From: an uncultured SAR116 cluster alpha proteobacterium
Lineage (GTDB): Bacteria; Pseudomonadota; Alphaproteobacteria; Puniceispirillales; Puniceispirillaceae
DNA length: 64,000 nucleotides
Direction of reading: 5' to 3'
NCBI GenBank assembly: GCA_902623185.1
Contig: CACNSW010000003.1
Location: 22,911-86,910, forward strand
Shown piece after piece: positions 48,391 through 59,261 of the stretch. Within the stretch, counting starts at the first letter, position 1; the number at the start of each line of letters is the position of its first letter. The translations under genes were made by a program, and so were the position numbers. Below the pieces are notes generated by a model. It was not told where the DNA came from. It saw nothing but the letters and a program-made list of their open reading frames with translations, and did not search any database.

Positions 48391-48801
48391 ATGGCGCGCG
48401 TAACCGTTGAAGATTGTATCGAAAAAATTCCCAACCGGTTTGATCTTGTTCTAACCGCTGGTCAGAGGGCGCGAGGCATCTTGAAGGGAGATAGACCGAC
48501 GCTTGACCGCGACAATGACAAGAATCCTGTTGTTGCTCTTCGCGAGATTGCAGCTGAGACTGTCGATCTTGATATCCTGCAAGATGGCTTGGTAAAAAAA
48601 CTGCAGCGCCTATCAGTACGCGAGGAACAGGAAATTTCTGATGACGCTGCAAAAGTTGCAGAGGTGGATTTGTCAGAATTAGTTGGCGATTATGCTAGTG
48701 AAGAAGCTGAAGGCGCCGGGATCCAGATTGGCAATAGTGAGCAGTTGGAAACAACCGGGTTTGAAGATGTTGACCTCACTGAAATTCAAAGCGAAGATTA
48801 A
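48391..48801 (+). CDS. rpoZ: DNA-directed RNA polymerase omega subunit
   Basis: [28 protein letters not shown]...[14 protein letters not shown]; start trimmed to Met 48391. Confidence 0.97.
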   Translation: MARVTVEDCIEKIPNRFDLVLTAGQRARGILKGDRPTLDRDNDKNPVVALREIAAETVDLDILQDGLVKKLQRLSVREEQEISDDAAKVAEVDLSELVGDYASEEAEGAGIQIGNSEQLETTGFEDVDLTEIQSED

Positions 48802-48863
48802 TTTGGCTTAGCTACTAATCTCTGCGGTATGATTTTCGAACAGGCTAAGCAAAAACAATTGGC

Positions 48864-51005
48864 TTGGCTGAAATGATCGGAACAGCTTTTTCATTAATTG
48901 ATCGAATGCGTGGCTATGATCCACAGGTTGATGGTGAACGTCTCGAGCGCGCCTTTGATCTTGGCAAGACGGCACATGCTGGCCAAATGCGCGCTTCGGG
49001 TGAACCCTATTTCATCCATCCTGTTGCGGTTGCAAATCTGCTCATTGACATGCGGCTTGATGCTGACACAGTTATCACCGCTTTGCTGCACGACACAGTA
49101 GAGGACTGTGGAGTCGAATTACTTACAATCGCCGAACAATTCGGTAATGACGTCGCCCAGTTGGTCGATGGCGTAACAAAGTTGTCGCGGATTGCTATCC
49201 AATCATCGCCAAGCAGCGCACAAGCCGAGAATTTTCGTAAATTGCTTTTGGCAATGAGCGAAGATGTGCGTGTGCTTCTAGTAAAATTGGCTGACCGCAC
49301 GCACAATATGCGTACGCTGTCTTTTATCCGCAAAGAGGAAAAGCGGCGACGCATCGCCCGTGAGACAATGGATATCTTTGCGCCGCTAGCCGAGCGAATT
49401 GGCGTGACCAGTCTCCAGAGTGAGTTAGAGGATACAGCATTTGAGGTTCTAGATGCTGAAATGCGGCAGGGAATCATAAACCGCCTCGATTTTATGGTGT
49501 CAGAGTCTGAAATTTTGATTCCGATGATCAGCGTAGAGTTGCAATCGAAGTTAGAACAAATCGGAATTGAGTCTAGCGTTAATGGCAGAATGAAAACTCC
49601 ATATTCTATCTGGGCAAAGATGCAGCGCAAGAAAGTGTCGATGGACCAACTCGCTGATATTATGGCGTTCCGCGTTTTGGTCCCCGATTTCACTGACTGC
49701 TATCGCGCGCTTGGCCAATTGCATCTGAATTACCCAACGGTAATGGGTCGCTTCAAGGATTATATCTCAACTCCAAAACGGAACGGATACCAATCTCTTC
49801 ATACCGGGGTGATTGGTCCTGAAAATCACAAAATTGAGGTGCAGATCAGGACACCAGAAATGCACAATATAGCTGAACATGGTGTGGCTGCTCACTGGAA
49901 TTATAAGGACTCTGTCAAAGTAAAAAATCCAATAAAAATCAAATGGATACAAGAGCTTGTTGGTATTCTTGATGAGGAAGCTGGTGCCGATGAATTTCTC
50001 GAGCACACTAAGCTTGATCTCTATAAGGATCAGGTTTTCTGTTTTACTCCACGCGGTGACCTGATTGCGATGCCGAAAGGGGCAACAGCGGTTGACTTCG
50101 CATTTGCTGTTCATACAAAGATTGGCGAGACATGTGTCGGGGTGCGTATCAATGGCAAGACGAGACAACTCGCCACAGAGCTGGAGAATGGAGACCAAAT
50201 AGAAATTTTGACTGAACCAAATACAAAACCAAAGGCAGAGTGGGAGAGTTTTGTGTTGACCGGGCGGGCAAAATCAGCGATCCGCCGATTCATCAGGGCG
50301 CAGCGCGCCAGTGAATTCAGCCGAATTGGCAAAGCGTTGATCCACAAAACCTTTCGTGAACACAGCAAGCCGTTCCGCAGTCGTTCGCTAAAGCGCGCAC
50401 TTGGTGCATTCGGCGTGACAAAGCTTGAAGAATTATTTGTCCTTGTTGGAGAGGATCGGTTATCGCCCCGTCGGGTGCTTGAAAAGCTGTTTCCGGATAC
50501 TGTGACGCAGGAGAGTGTCGCTGTAGAAACAAATTCTGTCAGAAACAGCAGCAAGCCAAGCTTAACCATCCGCGGTGATAATTCAGGTACGGCGGTGACT
50601 ATGGCACGGTGTTGCCACCCGCTACCCGGAGAGTCAATAGTCGGCATTTTTACAACCGGCAAAGGCGTAACAGTTCACACTATCGGATGTGCAACCTTGA
50701 GTAAATTTAATGACACGCCGGAATTATGGCTTGATGTAGATTGGGAGAGTGATACAACCCGGCTTGTAAATGGCCGCCTTAACACAGTTTTGTCCAATGA
50801 ACCTGGCAGTCTTGCCTCGGTAGCTACTGTAATTAGCCAGCAGGGTGGTAACATTTCCAACATTCAGTTATCTGACCGAAACCCTAACTTTTTCCACGTT
50901 CTGCTAGACCTCGAAGTAAAAGATGTTGAACATATGCGCACGATCATTGCAGTTCTTCAGACCAATAAGTATGTAGAGAGTGTAGAACGAGCGGCAAACG
51001 CTTGA
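48864..51005 (+). CDS. bifunctional (p)ppGpp synthetase/hydrolase (RelA/SpoT homologue)
   Basis: HD domain (LLHDTVEDCGV), synthetase (FKDYISTPKRNGYQSLHT), TGS (FTPRGDLIAMPKGATAVDFAF) and ACT domains. Confidence 0.97.
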   Translation: MAEMIGTAFSLIDRMRGYDPQVDGERLERAFDLGKTAHAGQMRASGEPYFIHPVAVANLLIDMRLDADTVITALLHDTVEDCGVELLTIAEQFGNDVAQLVDGVTKLSRIAIQSSPSSAQAENFRKLLLAMSEDVRVLLVKLADRTHNMRTLSFIRKEEKRRRIARETMDIFAPLAERIGVTSLQSELEDTAFEVLDAEMRQGIINRLDFMVSESEILIPMISVELQSKLEQIGIESSVNGRMKTPYSIWAKMQRKKVSMDQLADIMAFRVLVPDFTDCYRALGQLHLNYPTVMGRFKDYISTPKRNGYQSLHTGVIGPENHKIEVQIRTPEMHNIAEHGVAAHWNYKDSVKVKNPIKIKWIQELVGILDEEAGADEFLEHTKLDLYKDQVFCFTPRGDLIAMPKGATAVDFAFAVHTKIGETCVGVRINGKTRQLATELENGDQIEILTEPNTKPKAEWESFVLTGRAKSAIRRFIRAQRASEFSRIGKALIHKTFREHSKPFRSRSLKRALGAFGVTKLEELFVLVGEDRLSPRRVLEKLFPDTVTQESVAVETNSVRNSSKPSLTIRGDNSGTAVTMARCCHPLPGESIVGIFTTGKGVTVHTIGCATLSKFNDTPELWLDVDWESDTTRLVNGRLNTVLSNEPGSLASVATVISQQGGNISNIQLSDRNPNFFHVLLDLEVKDVEHMRTIIAVLQTNKYVESVERAANA

Positions 51006-51036
51006 TGGAAGTGGTCAAGAACTATCGGGACTAGGC

Positions 51037-51723
51037 ATGTTCAGAAGACGGCATTCACAATCGTTTTTGTCGCGTTTACGTGGGTTTGTTTGGCCGGAGC
51101 GCGGTTTTAGGCGGCTTTTCGCTTATTTGTTGCAGCGTATTGCGCGTATGCCGGGGAGTTCGTTATCGATTGCCATAGGTTTGGCCTGTGGGGTGTCAGT
51201 TTCTTTTACGCCATTCATTGGGTTTCATTTTCTTCTCGGGGCATTTCTGGCCTATCTGTTGCGGGGGAACATCATAGCCTCGGCGATCGGCACAATCATT
51301 GGCAATCCATGGACCTTTCCTTTGATTATCAGTGCGGATTTTGCGATCGGTAGTTGGGGCGCTGTGCAGATGGGGATGATTCCACCCAGTGCAGAATTGT
51401 CGATCAACGAGATCCTTGCTGACCCGGTGAACAATTTGCTGCCGCTGTTGATGCCCATGATGTTGGGAGGGCTAATTCTGGGTGTCGTTGCCTGGTTTGC
51501 TACTTTTGGCATGGCATATTGGGCATTAACCTGGTGGCGCAAGCATCGCGTTCGCAGAATGACTGTGGGTCGAAACCGTAGATATTATCAGATGCCGGAC
51601 ACTGAGGTTGTTAGTAAGGGCACCACTCGTCAAAAATATGATGTGCAAGACAAATTTGATCAGGACAGAGACGATGAAACTTCAAAAGCGACCACAACCG
51701 AACAGAATGAGCGAGGGGAGTGA
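51037..51723 (+). CDS. DUF2062 domain membrane protein
   Basis: SLSIAIGLACGVSVSFTPFIGFHFLLGAFLAYLLRGNIIASAIGTIIGNPWTFP motif. Confidence 0.9.
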   Translation: MFRRRHSQSFLSRLRGFVWPERGFRRLFAYLLQRIARMPGSSLSIAIGLACGVSVSFTPFIGFHFLLGAFLAYLLRGNIIASAIGTIIGNPWTFPLIISADFAIGSWGAVQMGMIPPSAELSINEILADPVNNLLPLLMPMMLGGLILGVVAWFATFGMAYWALTWWRKHRVRRMTVGRNRRYYQMPDTEVVSKGTTRQKYDVQDKFDQDRDDETSKATTTEQNERGE

Positions 51724-51727
51724 TCAG

Positions 51728-52477
51728 ATGGAATACAATGGTGACGGCATGGGGCGTGCGTTGCGGCTTGGGGTTAATATTGACCATGTGGCAACTGTCC
51801 GCAATGCGCGTGGTGGTTATCATCCTGATCCGGTTCGGGCAGCGAAAATCGCCGAGGATGCCGGTGCCGATGGCATAACGGCGCATCTCCGTGAGGACAG
51901 GCGCCATATTCGTGACTTTGACATGGCTGCGATAAGATCTTCGATTAACATTCCATTGAACTTTGAGATGGCGGCGACCAGTGAGATGATTTCGCTTGCC
52001 GTTGAGACTATGCCAAGCGCGGTCTGTATAGTGCCCGAACGTCGCGAGGAGGTGACAACTGAGGGGGGGCTGGCCGTCGTCGGTCATGAGGCACGGTTGT
52101 TTAAAATACTGACCCCTATCAAGAGAGCGGGAATTCGCTTGTCACTTTTCGTTGAGGCAAACGAAGCAGAAATTAAGGCTGCAGCATCAATTGGTGCAGA
52201 CTCTGTCGAGTTGCATACCGGCCGATATTGCTATGATGTCGAGAGGCGTAGCGATGAATTAGCGCGGCTTGCCAGCGCAGCAAGCCTGGTCCACAGTCTC
52301 GGTATGGAGTGTCATGCGGGCCACGGCCTTGATTATGATACAGTCGGAGCCGTTGCGGCAATTCCAGAAATGAAGGAATTGAATATTGGACATTTCCTTA
52401 TTGGCGAGAGCATTTTTATGGGCCTGCCCGCGGCGATTTCGCGAATGCGCCAATTGTTGCGATCTGCGCGCGCATGA
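51728..52477 (+). CDS. pdxJ: pyridoxine 5'-phosphate synthase
   Basis: LRLGVNIDHVATVRNARGGYHPDPVRAA, GADGITAHLREDRRHI, HAGHGLDYDTV; start placed at Met 51728 after DUF2062 gene. Confidence 0.96.
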   Translation: MEYNGDGMGRALRLGVNIDHVATVRNARGGYHPDPVRAAKIAEDAGADGITAHLREDRRHIRDFDMAAIRSSINIPLNFEMAATSEMISLAVETMPSAVCIVPERREEVTTEGGLAVVGHEARLFKILTPIKRAGIRLSLFVEANEAEIKAAASIGADSVELHTGRYCYDVERRSDELARLASAASLVHSLGMECHAGHGLDYDTVGAVAAIPEMKELNIGHFLIGESIFMGLPAAISRMRQLLRSARA

Positions 52478-52504
52478 CGTTGTGTAAAGTATAGGGTTTT
52501 TGTT

Positions 52505-52918
52505 TTGATACTAGGTGTAGGCATTGACATTTGCGACGCGAGGCGTGTTGCGGCTGCATTGAAGAAATTCGATCACCGTTTTCGCGTTCGAATTTTCACC
52601 GCTGCCGAAATTGCCATGGCGCGTAACCGCAGCAACGAGAACCTCTTTTATGCAAAGCGCTTTGCTGCTAAAGAAGCCGTTTATAAGGCGCTATCTGCAG
52701 CGCCTGTGAGAGGGCTCAAATGGCACGATGCGGAAATCCTGAATAATACGGGCGGTGCGCCACTTCTGACTTTGAGAGGTGCATGTAAAAGGGCGCTTGA
52801 GGCGTTGACCCCAGATGGGTATAAGGCCTCGGTGAATCTTTCAATTAGTGACGAATCACCCTATGCGGTGGCTTTTGTAATTATTTCAGCAGGACCGCTG
52901 GTCGGGCCGCAAGAATAG
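52505..52918 (+). CDS. acpS: holo-[acyl-carrier-protein] synthase
   Basis: TTG start; ILGVGIDICDARRV, FYAKRFAAKEAVYKAL motifs. Confidence 0.95.
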   Translation: MILGVGIDICDARRVAAALKKFDHRFRVRIFTAAEIAMARNRSNENLFYAKRFAAKEAVYKALSAAPVRGLKWHDAEILNNTGGAPLLTLRGACKRALEALTPDGYKASVNLSISDESPYAVAFVIISAGPLVGPQE

Positions 52919-52931
52919 GTGGAACTGGAAG

Positions 52932-53666
52932 ATGAGCAACAAGAAAAAAGAAAGCAAATTTGAGCCGTTACGCACTATATTCATTGCCGGACTTATAGCT
53001 ATTGGCTTTCGTTCTTTCCTTTTTGAGCCATTTAACATCCCCTCTGGATCAATGATGCCAACACTGCTCGTCGGTGACTATCTCTTTGTCTCTAAATACA
53101 GCTATGGATATTCCCGCTATTCCTTTCCTTTTGGTCTAATACCTTTTGATGGGCGCCTCGCTGAGAGACTGCCAGAACGCGGCGACATCGCTGTTTTCCG
53201 CCAGCCAAATAAAACATCGGTTACCTTCATTAAGCGGATCGTAGGCTTGCCTGGCGACAAAATTCAGGTCAATGGGGGCATTTTGCATATTAATGGCAAG
53301 GCAATAAAGCGCCGTCAGGTTGGGGAGGGAACTGCGACTAATGGCGTTTCAGTGATGCCTTACGGGGTCTATCAGGAGATCCTTCCTAGTGGACGAACTT
53401 ATTTGATTCAAGAGATGGGCGATCAGAGTAGTCTGGACGACACGGTAGTGTTTACCGTGTTGCCAGGGCATTATTTTGTGATGGGCGATAATCGCGATAA
53501 TTCGCGTGATAGTCGGACATCCGCGGTTGGTATGGTGCCAGCGCAGAACCTAATCGGTAAGGCTCAGCGGCTATTTTTTAGCCATAATGGTCGCGCGCGG
53601 ATATGGGAAATCTGGAAATGGCCCTTCGCCATTCGCTATGGACGTTTGGGAGACAGCATCACTTGA
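52932..53666 (+). CDS. lepB: signal peptidase I
   Basis: FNIPSGSMMPTLLVGDYLFVSKYSYGYSRYS, KRIVGLPGDKIQ, VMGDNRDNSRDSR motifs. Confidence 0.97.
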   Translation: MSNKKKESKFEPLRTIFIAGLIAIGFRSFLFEPFNIPSGSMMPTLLVGDYLFVSKYSYGYSRYSFPFGLIPFDGRLAERLPERGDIAVFRQPNKTSVTFIKRIVGLPGDKIQVNGGILHINGKAIKRRQVGEGTATNGVSVMPYGVYQEILPSGRTYLIQEMGDQSSLDDTVVFTVLPGHYFVMGDNRDNSRDSRTSAVGMVPAQNLIGKAQRLFFSHNGRARIWEIWKWPFAIRYGRLGDSIT

Positions 53667-54385
53667 TCCTTGAGCATGACATTGATACATCCGAAGCCAT
53701 TGAAGGTCTGGAACGTCTTGAGACAACACTTGGTCATACCTTTAAAGATAGGGTTCTGATCCAGACGGCATTGACCCATGCCAGCGCTTCAGTAGGATTA
53801 AATTATGAACGTCTTGAGTTTCTTGGCGACAGGGTCCTGGGATTAATTCTAGCTAGTGAATATTTTCACCGCTGTCCGGATGATGATGAGGGGCAATTGT
53901 CGCTTCGGCTACATGCGCTAGCAAAGCAATCGGCGCTCGTCGAGATTGCCCGTGAAGTTGACCTTGCACCCTTGATCAAAACGCAACCGGGGATGGATGT
54001 CAGCCAAAATGATTCAATTCTCTCGGATGTTGTCGAAAGCTTAATTGCGGCACTTTATCTAGATGCTGGGATACAGGTGGCGCAGGCATTCATTCTTAGA
54101 CACTGGTCATTTGAAACTGGCCCGATCAGCAGTCGTGAGAAGGACGCAAAATCCCGCCTACAAGAAGTGATGATGGAAAGCGGGCTCAATCTGCCAAAAT
54201 ACAGACTTGTTGACAGGAGTGGCCCCGATCACGCGCCGCAGATGACCTACGAGGTGCGGGTTGATGGAATGCCACCGGTGACGGCAACGGGTGGCAATCG
54301 GAAATCAGCGGAACAGCGAGCGGCGTCGGCGATGCTGGAGAAGTTAATTGCTTCACCGTGGCAAGATAATGGAAAGATAGGATAA
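53663..54385 (+). CDS. rnc: ribonuclease III
   Basis: YERLEFLGDRVLGLILA, DVVESLIAALYLDAG, SRLQEVM motifs plus dsRBD; TTG start at 53663 inferred at lepB stop (ORF extends to 53603). Confidence 0.94.
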   Translation: MILEHDIDTSEAIEGLERLETTLGHTFKDRVLIQTALTHASASVGLNYERLEFLGDRVLGLILASEYFHRCPDDDEGQLSLRLHALAKQSALVEIAREVDLAPLIKTQPGMDVSQNDSILSDVVESLIAALYLDAGIQVAQAFILRHWSFETGPISSREKDAKSRLQEVMMESGLNLPKYRLVDRSGPDHAPQMTYEVRVDGMPPVTATGGNRKSAEQRAASAMLEKLIASPWQDNGKIG

Positions 54386-55323
54386 TGAGTGCTTGCAGAA
54401 CAGAACAGCAGGACACTCACCCCGCTGAGGACTCACGCGCCGGTTTTGTTGCGTTGATTGGTGCGCCTAATGCCGGCAAGTCAACGCTCATGAATGCGAT
54501 GGTCGGGCATAAGGTGTCCATTGTGACACCAAAGGTGCAGACCACGAGGAGTCGTATCAGGGGCATTGCCATGCAAGGCGCGGCGCAAATTATCTTTGTT
54601 GACACGCCTGGAATTTTCACGCCTAGGAGGCGGCTGGATAGGGCTATGGTCAGTGCGGCTTGGCAAGGCGCCGAAAATGGTGATGTAATATTTTTGGTGC
54701 ATGATTGCGCGCGGCGAGAAATAGATAAGGACACGCTTAAAATCATTGAAAGGCTGAACGAAAATGGCCGTGCGGTATCGCTGGTCTTGAACAAGATGGA
54801 TCTGGTGCGGCAAGAACGACTGCTTTCGCGAACAGCCGAGATGGCTAAACTTTATGATTTTGAGAGAATTTTCATGGTTTCGGCAGAAACCGGGAATGGC
54901 ATCAACGATCTTAAGGCCTGGCTTGCTGCAAAAATGCCGGTTAGTCCATATCTATTCGATCCAGACGATCTTTCGGATATGCCCCTCCGGCTTATGGCGG
55001 CAGAAATTCTGCGCGAAAAACTGTTTTTGAACCTCCACCAGGAACTTCCTTACCAACTGACGGTTGAAACCGACGGTTGGGATGAACGGGAGGATGGCAG
55101 CGTTGAAGTCCATATGTCGATCTTTGTCGCTCGTGAGGGGCATCGCGGAATTATTTTGGGCAAAAAGGGACAGTCGATCAGGCGTATTGGTACAGCCGCA
55201 CGCAAGGAGTTGGAGGCGGTACTCGACCGGCGCGTTCATCTGTTCAGCCATGTGAAATATAGTAAGGATTGGATGAATGACTTGGCACGTTATTTAGTTT
55301 GGGATCTAGATTACGATGCCTGA
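54385..55323 (+). CDS. era: GTPase Era
   Basis: ALIGAPNAGKSTLMNAMVG, DTPGIF, NKMD, C-terminal KH domain GIILGKKGQSIRRIG. Confidence 0.97.
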   Translation: MSACRTEQQDTHPAEDSRAGFVALIGAPNAGKSTLMNAMVGHKVSIVTPKVQTTRSRIRGIAMQGAAQIIFVDTPGIFTPRRRLDRAMVSAAWQGAENGDVIFLVHDCARREIDKDTLKIIERLNENGRAVSLVLNKMDLVRQERLLSRTAEMAKLYDFERIFMVSAETGNGINDLKAWLAAKMPVSPYLFDPDDLSDMPLRLMAAEILREKLFLNLHQELPYQLTVETDGWDEREDGSVEVHMSIFVAREGHRGIILGKKGQSIRRIGTAARKELEAVLDRRVHLFSHVKYSKDWMNDLARYLVWDLDYDA

Positions 55324-56053
55324 ATGGCAGGCTGATGCGCTGGTTCTTTCGACTAGGCCACATGGCGAGGGTAGCGCTGTTGTGACCGTGCTTACAGCAG
55401 AGACGGGCCGCCATGCTGGACTAGTGCGCGGTGGTTTATCATCACGCATGCGCGGAGTGCTGCAGCCAGGGAACCGGGTGCGGGCTGTCTGGCGCGCTCG
55501 TTTGCCCGAACAATTAGGTCAAATGAAGTTGGAGCTCGTGCAATCGGTACCAGCACTGCTGCTGGATGACGCGCTTCGTTTGGCTGGACTTTCGGCCACC
55601 TGCGCGTTGCTTGATGGTGGCCTGCCTGAACGTGAGGCACAGCCAGAATTGTTTGCTGGAACGAATGCATTACTTGATTTGATTTCCATCGAGGACATAA
55701 ATAACCGCTGGCTGGAGGGCTATATCCGCTGGGAGTTGGGATTGCTTGAGGCAGCTGGATTTCAGCTTGATCTTGTCCGCTGTGGAGCCAGCGGTGCGAA
55801 AAGCCGCCTAGTCCATGTTAGCCCTCGTTCCGGACGGGCCATCGCTGAAGGTCAGGCTGGTGCATACGCCAGTAGAATGCTGGCGCTTCCTGGTTTTTTG
55901 GGTGGGGTTGCTTGTAACCAGCATGACTATGAGGCTGGGTTGTTGTTGACTGGGCATTTCCTGACACGGTGGCTTTTCAATGCACATAATCAGGATATTC
56001 CACCGCAACGCCGCCGTTTATCTGATATGGTGACTGGTATATATGGGGGTTAA
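55316..56053 (+). CDS. recO: DNA repair protein RecO
   Basis: EWQADALVLSTRPHGEGSAVVTVLTAETGRHAGLVRGG; syntenic with era. Confidence 0.95.
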   Translation: MPEWQADALVLSTRPHGEGSAVVTVLTAETGRHAGLVRGGLSSRMRGVLQPGNRVRAVWRARLPEQLGQMKLELVQSVPALLLDDALRLAGLSATCALLDGGLPEREAQPELFAGTNALLDLISIEDINNRWLEGYIRWELGLLEAAGFQLDLVRCGASGAKSRLVHVSPRSGRAIAEGQAGAYASRMLALPGFLGGVACNQHDYEAGLLLTGHFLTRWLFNAHNQDIPPQRRRLSDMVTGIYGG

Positions 56054-56151
56054 GCGGTATGGTTGCCCCAAGATTTAGTATTGATCCCGTACTCGATAAT
56101 TTTTGTTACCAATAGTCTGAAATTTTTCCGCAAGACCATGAGCCATTATTC

Positions 56152-58374
56152 ATGACAGATGATGTAAAGACCAACCTGAGCGAACAGATCGTTGATACCA
56201 GCTTTTCCTCAGCGCTGAGTGAGCGTTATCTTGCCTATGCCCTTTCGACGATTACATCGCGGTCACTGCCTGACGTGCGTGATGGTTTGAAACCCGTGCA
56301 TAGACGGTTGCTCTATGCGATGCGTGAGTTGAAGCTTGATCCGGGCCAGGGTTTCAAGAAATCGGCACGTGTTGTTGGCGATGTCATGGGTAAATTTCAT
56401 CCGCATGGTGATGCTGCAATTTATGATGCGATGGTTCGTCTTGCTCAGGAATTTGCCATGCGATACAGGCTTGTCGACGGGCAAGGCAACTTCGGCAATA
56501 TCGATGGTGATAACGCAGCTGCAATGCGTTACACTGAAGCCCGGATGACTGAGGTAGCCCGTTTACTTCTCGATGGGATTGACGAGAATGCAGTTGATTT
56601 CCGGTCTACTTACGATGGCGAGTCCGAGGAACCGTTACTCTTGCCTGCTGGATTTCCAAATCTGCTTGCAAATGGTGCACAAGGGATTGCCGTTGGGATG
56701 GCAACCTCGATCCCGCCACATAATGTTATTGAATTAGCTGACGCCTCGCTGCATCTCATTAAATACCCAAATGCGTCAGTCGATACGCTGTTAAAATATA
56801 TAAAGGGACCAGATTTTCCCACGGGTGGCGTTTTAGTCGAACCGCAAGATTCGATCCGTGAGGCCTATTCGACAGGGCGTGGTGGTTTCAGGGTGCGGGC
56901 AAAATGGTCCGTGGAGAAGGAAAAGGGCGGTGCGTGGCAGATAATTGTGACTGAAATTCCATATCAGGTTCAGAAATCGCGGCTGATTGAGCGGCTTGCT
57001 GAAATGCTGCAGGCAAAGAAATTGCCATTCCTTGCCGATATCCGGGATGAATCGGCAGAGGACCTTAGGATTGTTCTGGAGCCAAGGTCACGCCGGCTTG
57101 AAGCTGAGGTCTTGATGGAAAGCCTTTTCAAGCTGTCTGATCTTGAAACTCGGATACCACTCAATCTAAATGTCCTCGATGCCAACGGTAGGCCCGAGGT
57201 GTTGGATCTGCGCGGCACATTGAATGCGTGGTTGGCGCACCGCAGGGTGGTATTGCAGCGTCGTTCACGCTTCCGGCTTGACAAGATCGCCAGCCGTTTG
57301 GAGGTTCTTGAGGGGTATCTAATTGTCTATCTAAATCTGGACGAAGTAATTGCCATTATTCGGGAAGCTGATAATCCGCGCAAGCAGCTGATGAGTCGCT
57401 TCGAGTTAATGGAAACCCAGGTAAATTCGATCCTGGATATGCGCCTTAGATCATTGCGGCGGCTTGAGGAAATGTCGCTGCGCACAGAGCGCGAAAATCT
57501 GATTGCCGAGCAGAAAGGACTTGACCAGCTGTTGTGTGACGCTGGGCTACAATGGGAAATAATTTCCAATGAAATTAAAAATTTAAAATCAATTTTTACG
57601 AAAATAGATAAGCGCCTTACCGAATGTGCTGACGCGCCAAAAATAAATTTTGATCCGAATAAAATCCTTGTCGAGCGGGAAGCCATTACCATTATTTGCT
57701 CGGTAAAAGGTTGGATCAGGGCGATGAAAGGCCATCTCGAACTGGATACCGAATTCAAATTTAAGGATGGTGACGGTCCCGGCTTTGTACTGCACGCGGA
57801 AACAACCGATAGAATTCTGTTGTTTGCCGAAAATGGACGTTTCTACACTTTGATTGCTGACAAACTACCACGCGGACGCGGTTTTGGTGAGCCGCTCAGT
57901 CTGATGATCGATCTGCCGGCCGATGTCAATATAGTTAGGCTATTGCGGGCGAATGGAAAAAAGCTGCTTGTTGCGGCAAGCACTGGACATGGTCTGATTG
58001 TTGAGACTGAAGCAGCGCTTGCACAGACGCGCAGTGGTAAACAGGTTCTAAATTTGCCAGGTGATGCCCGGGCAGTGGCTTGTTGTCCTGTTGAGGGTGA
58101 TACGGTTGCCTCAGTCGGTGTGAACCGCAAGATGCTCGTCTTTGGGCTTGATGAAATGCCAGAAATGACTCGTGGTCGTGGTGTTATCATGCAGCGATTC
58201 AAGGATGGCGGTCTGGCTGACGTAACTGTCTTTGAGAGTTCTAATGGGTTGGCATGGCAGGCGGGTGGCGGTAGAAATCGGACTGTAACCGATCTTAAGC
58301 CCTGGACCGGCCGGCGTGGTGGTGCCGGTAAGTTGCCACCGATAGGCTTTCCTCGCCCTGCGCGCTTCAACTAA
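56152..58374 (+). CDS. parC: DNA topoisomerase IV subunit A
   Basis: [47 protein letters not shown] active-site Tyr motif. Confidence 0.96.
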   Translation: MTDDVKTNLSEQIVDTSFSSALSERYLAYALSTITSRSLPDVRDGLKPVHRRLLYAMRELKLDPGQGFKKSARVVGDVMGKFHPHGDAAIYDAMVRLAQEFAMRYRLVDGQGNFGNIDGDNAAAMRYTEARMTEVARLLLDGIDENAVDFRSTYDGESEEPLLLPAGFPNLLANGAQGIAVGMATSIPPHNVIELADASLHLIKYPNASVDTLLKYIKGPDFPTGGVLVEPQDSIREAYSTGRGGFRVRAKWSVEKEKGGAWQIIVTEIPYQVQKSRLIERLAEMLQAKKLPFLADIRDESAEDLRIVLEPRSRRLEAEVLMESLFKLSDLETRIPLNLNVLDANGRPEVLDLRGTLNAWLAHRRVVLQRRSRFRLDKIASRLEVLEGYLIVYLNLDEVIAIIREADNPRKQLMSRFELMETQVNSILDMRLRSLRRLEEMSLRTERENLIAEQKGLDQLLCDAGLQWEIISNEIKNLKSIFTKIDKRLTECADAPKINFDPNKILVEREAITIICSVKGWIRAMKGHLELDTEFKFKDGDGPGFVLHAETTDRILLFAENGRFYTLIADKLPRGRGFGEPLSLMIDLPADVNIVRLLRANGKKLLVAASTGHGLIVETEAALAQTRSGKQVLNLPGDARAVACCPVEGDTVASVGVNRKMLVFGLDEMPEMTRGRGVIMQRFKDGGLADVTVFESSNGLAWQAGGGRNRTVTDLKPWTGRRGGAGKLPPIGFPRPARFN

Positions 58375-58414
58375 CGCAAAATTATCTTAAGCAGAAACTA
58401 TCGGTTTGGAAGGC

Positions 58415-59152
58415 TCATGCCTGTTCGGGTGGAACATACGGCTGCCAGATACCTTTATTATATACCTCTGCTGGTTGGAACCGTGCCTTATACATCATTT
58501 TTTGGCTGTTCTCGACGTAATAACCTAGATAGAGCCACGATAGATTAGTCGTTCTGCAGCGTTCAATCAGGTCAAGAATTATGAAGGTGCCAAGTGACCG
58601 GGCATTTTCTTCTGGGTCAAAAAAGGAATAGACTGCGCTCAACCCGTCATCCTGAACGTCGGTGAGAACAGTGGCCACAAGTCGCCCGTCAGATGTGTTA
58701 TAATTAACGAGTTGCGTTTCAATGGGACTATTCTCAACCATGCTGAGAAATTCATCACGGGTCATTTGTGCCATTTGTCCGTCGGCATGACGTGATATGA
58801 TATATCGATTGAAAAGCCTGAAATGCTCCTCTGTTAAACGAATTGGCGCTATTGAGCGTCCAAGGTTACGGTTGATCCGCTTGATCCGGGCCATGTTGCG
58901 GCTTAGCTCAAACGCGTTGCAGTTAACTCGCCATGGCTGGCAGGCGTTGCAGGTAGGACATGCAGGTTTGTAGACCCAATTTTCGACTCGACGAAAGCCA
59001 GCGCGCGCTAATTGATCGTGGCGGGTTGGATTCTCATTGATATCAACAGCGACGCGCTGTTCTATCTGGTCAGGCAGATATGGACATTCACTGCGCATGC
59101 TCAGACGTAATTGGAGCGGTAGGTTAAAATGAAGTCTTTTGTCCTGATCCAT
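58415..59152 (-). CDS. aspartate/glutamate leucyltransferase / arginyltransferase family (Bpt/Ate)
   Basis: YLPDQIEQRV, CNACQPWRVN, LYLGYYVENSQKMMYKARFQPAE motifs; start trimmed to Met 59152. Confidence 0.92.
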   Translation of the reverse strand: MDQDKRLHFNLPLQLRLSMRSECPYLPDQIEQRVAVDINENPTRHDQLARAGFRRVENWVYKPACPTCNACQPWRVNCNAFELSRNMARIKRINRNLGRSIAPIRLTEEHFRLFNRYIISRHADGQMAQMTRDEFLSMVENSPIETQLVNYNTSDGRLVATVLTDVQDDGLSAVYSFFDPEENARSLGTFIILDLIERCRTTNLSWLYLGYYVENSQKMMYKARFQPAEVYNKGIWQPYVPPEQA

Positions 59153-59261
59153 AGTTTTAGGATGCCTGCTAATCCCCACGGCGACAAGATCGAAATTTTC
59201 AAAGATAAGAGTGACTTGAATTAAAACAGGACGCTGAACTCGACGGGAGGCAGAACTTCGG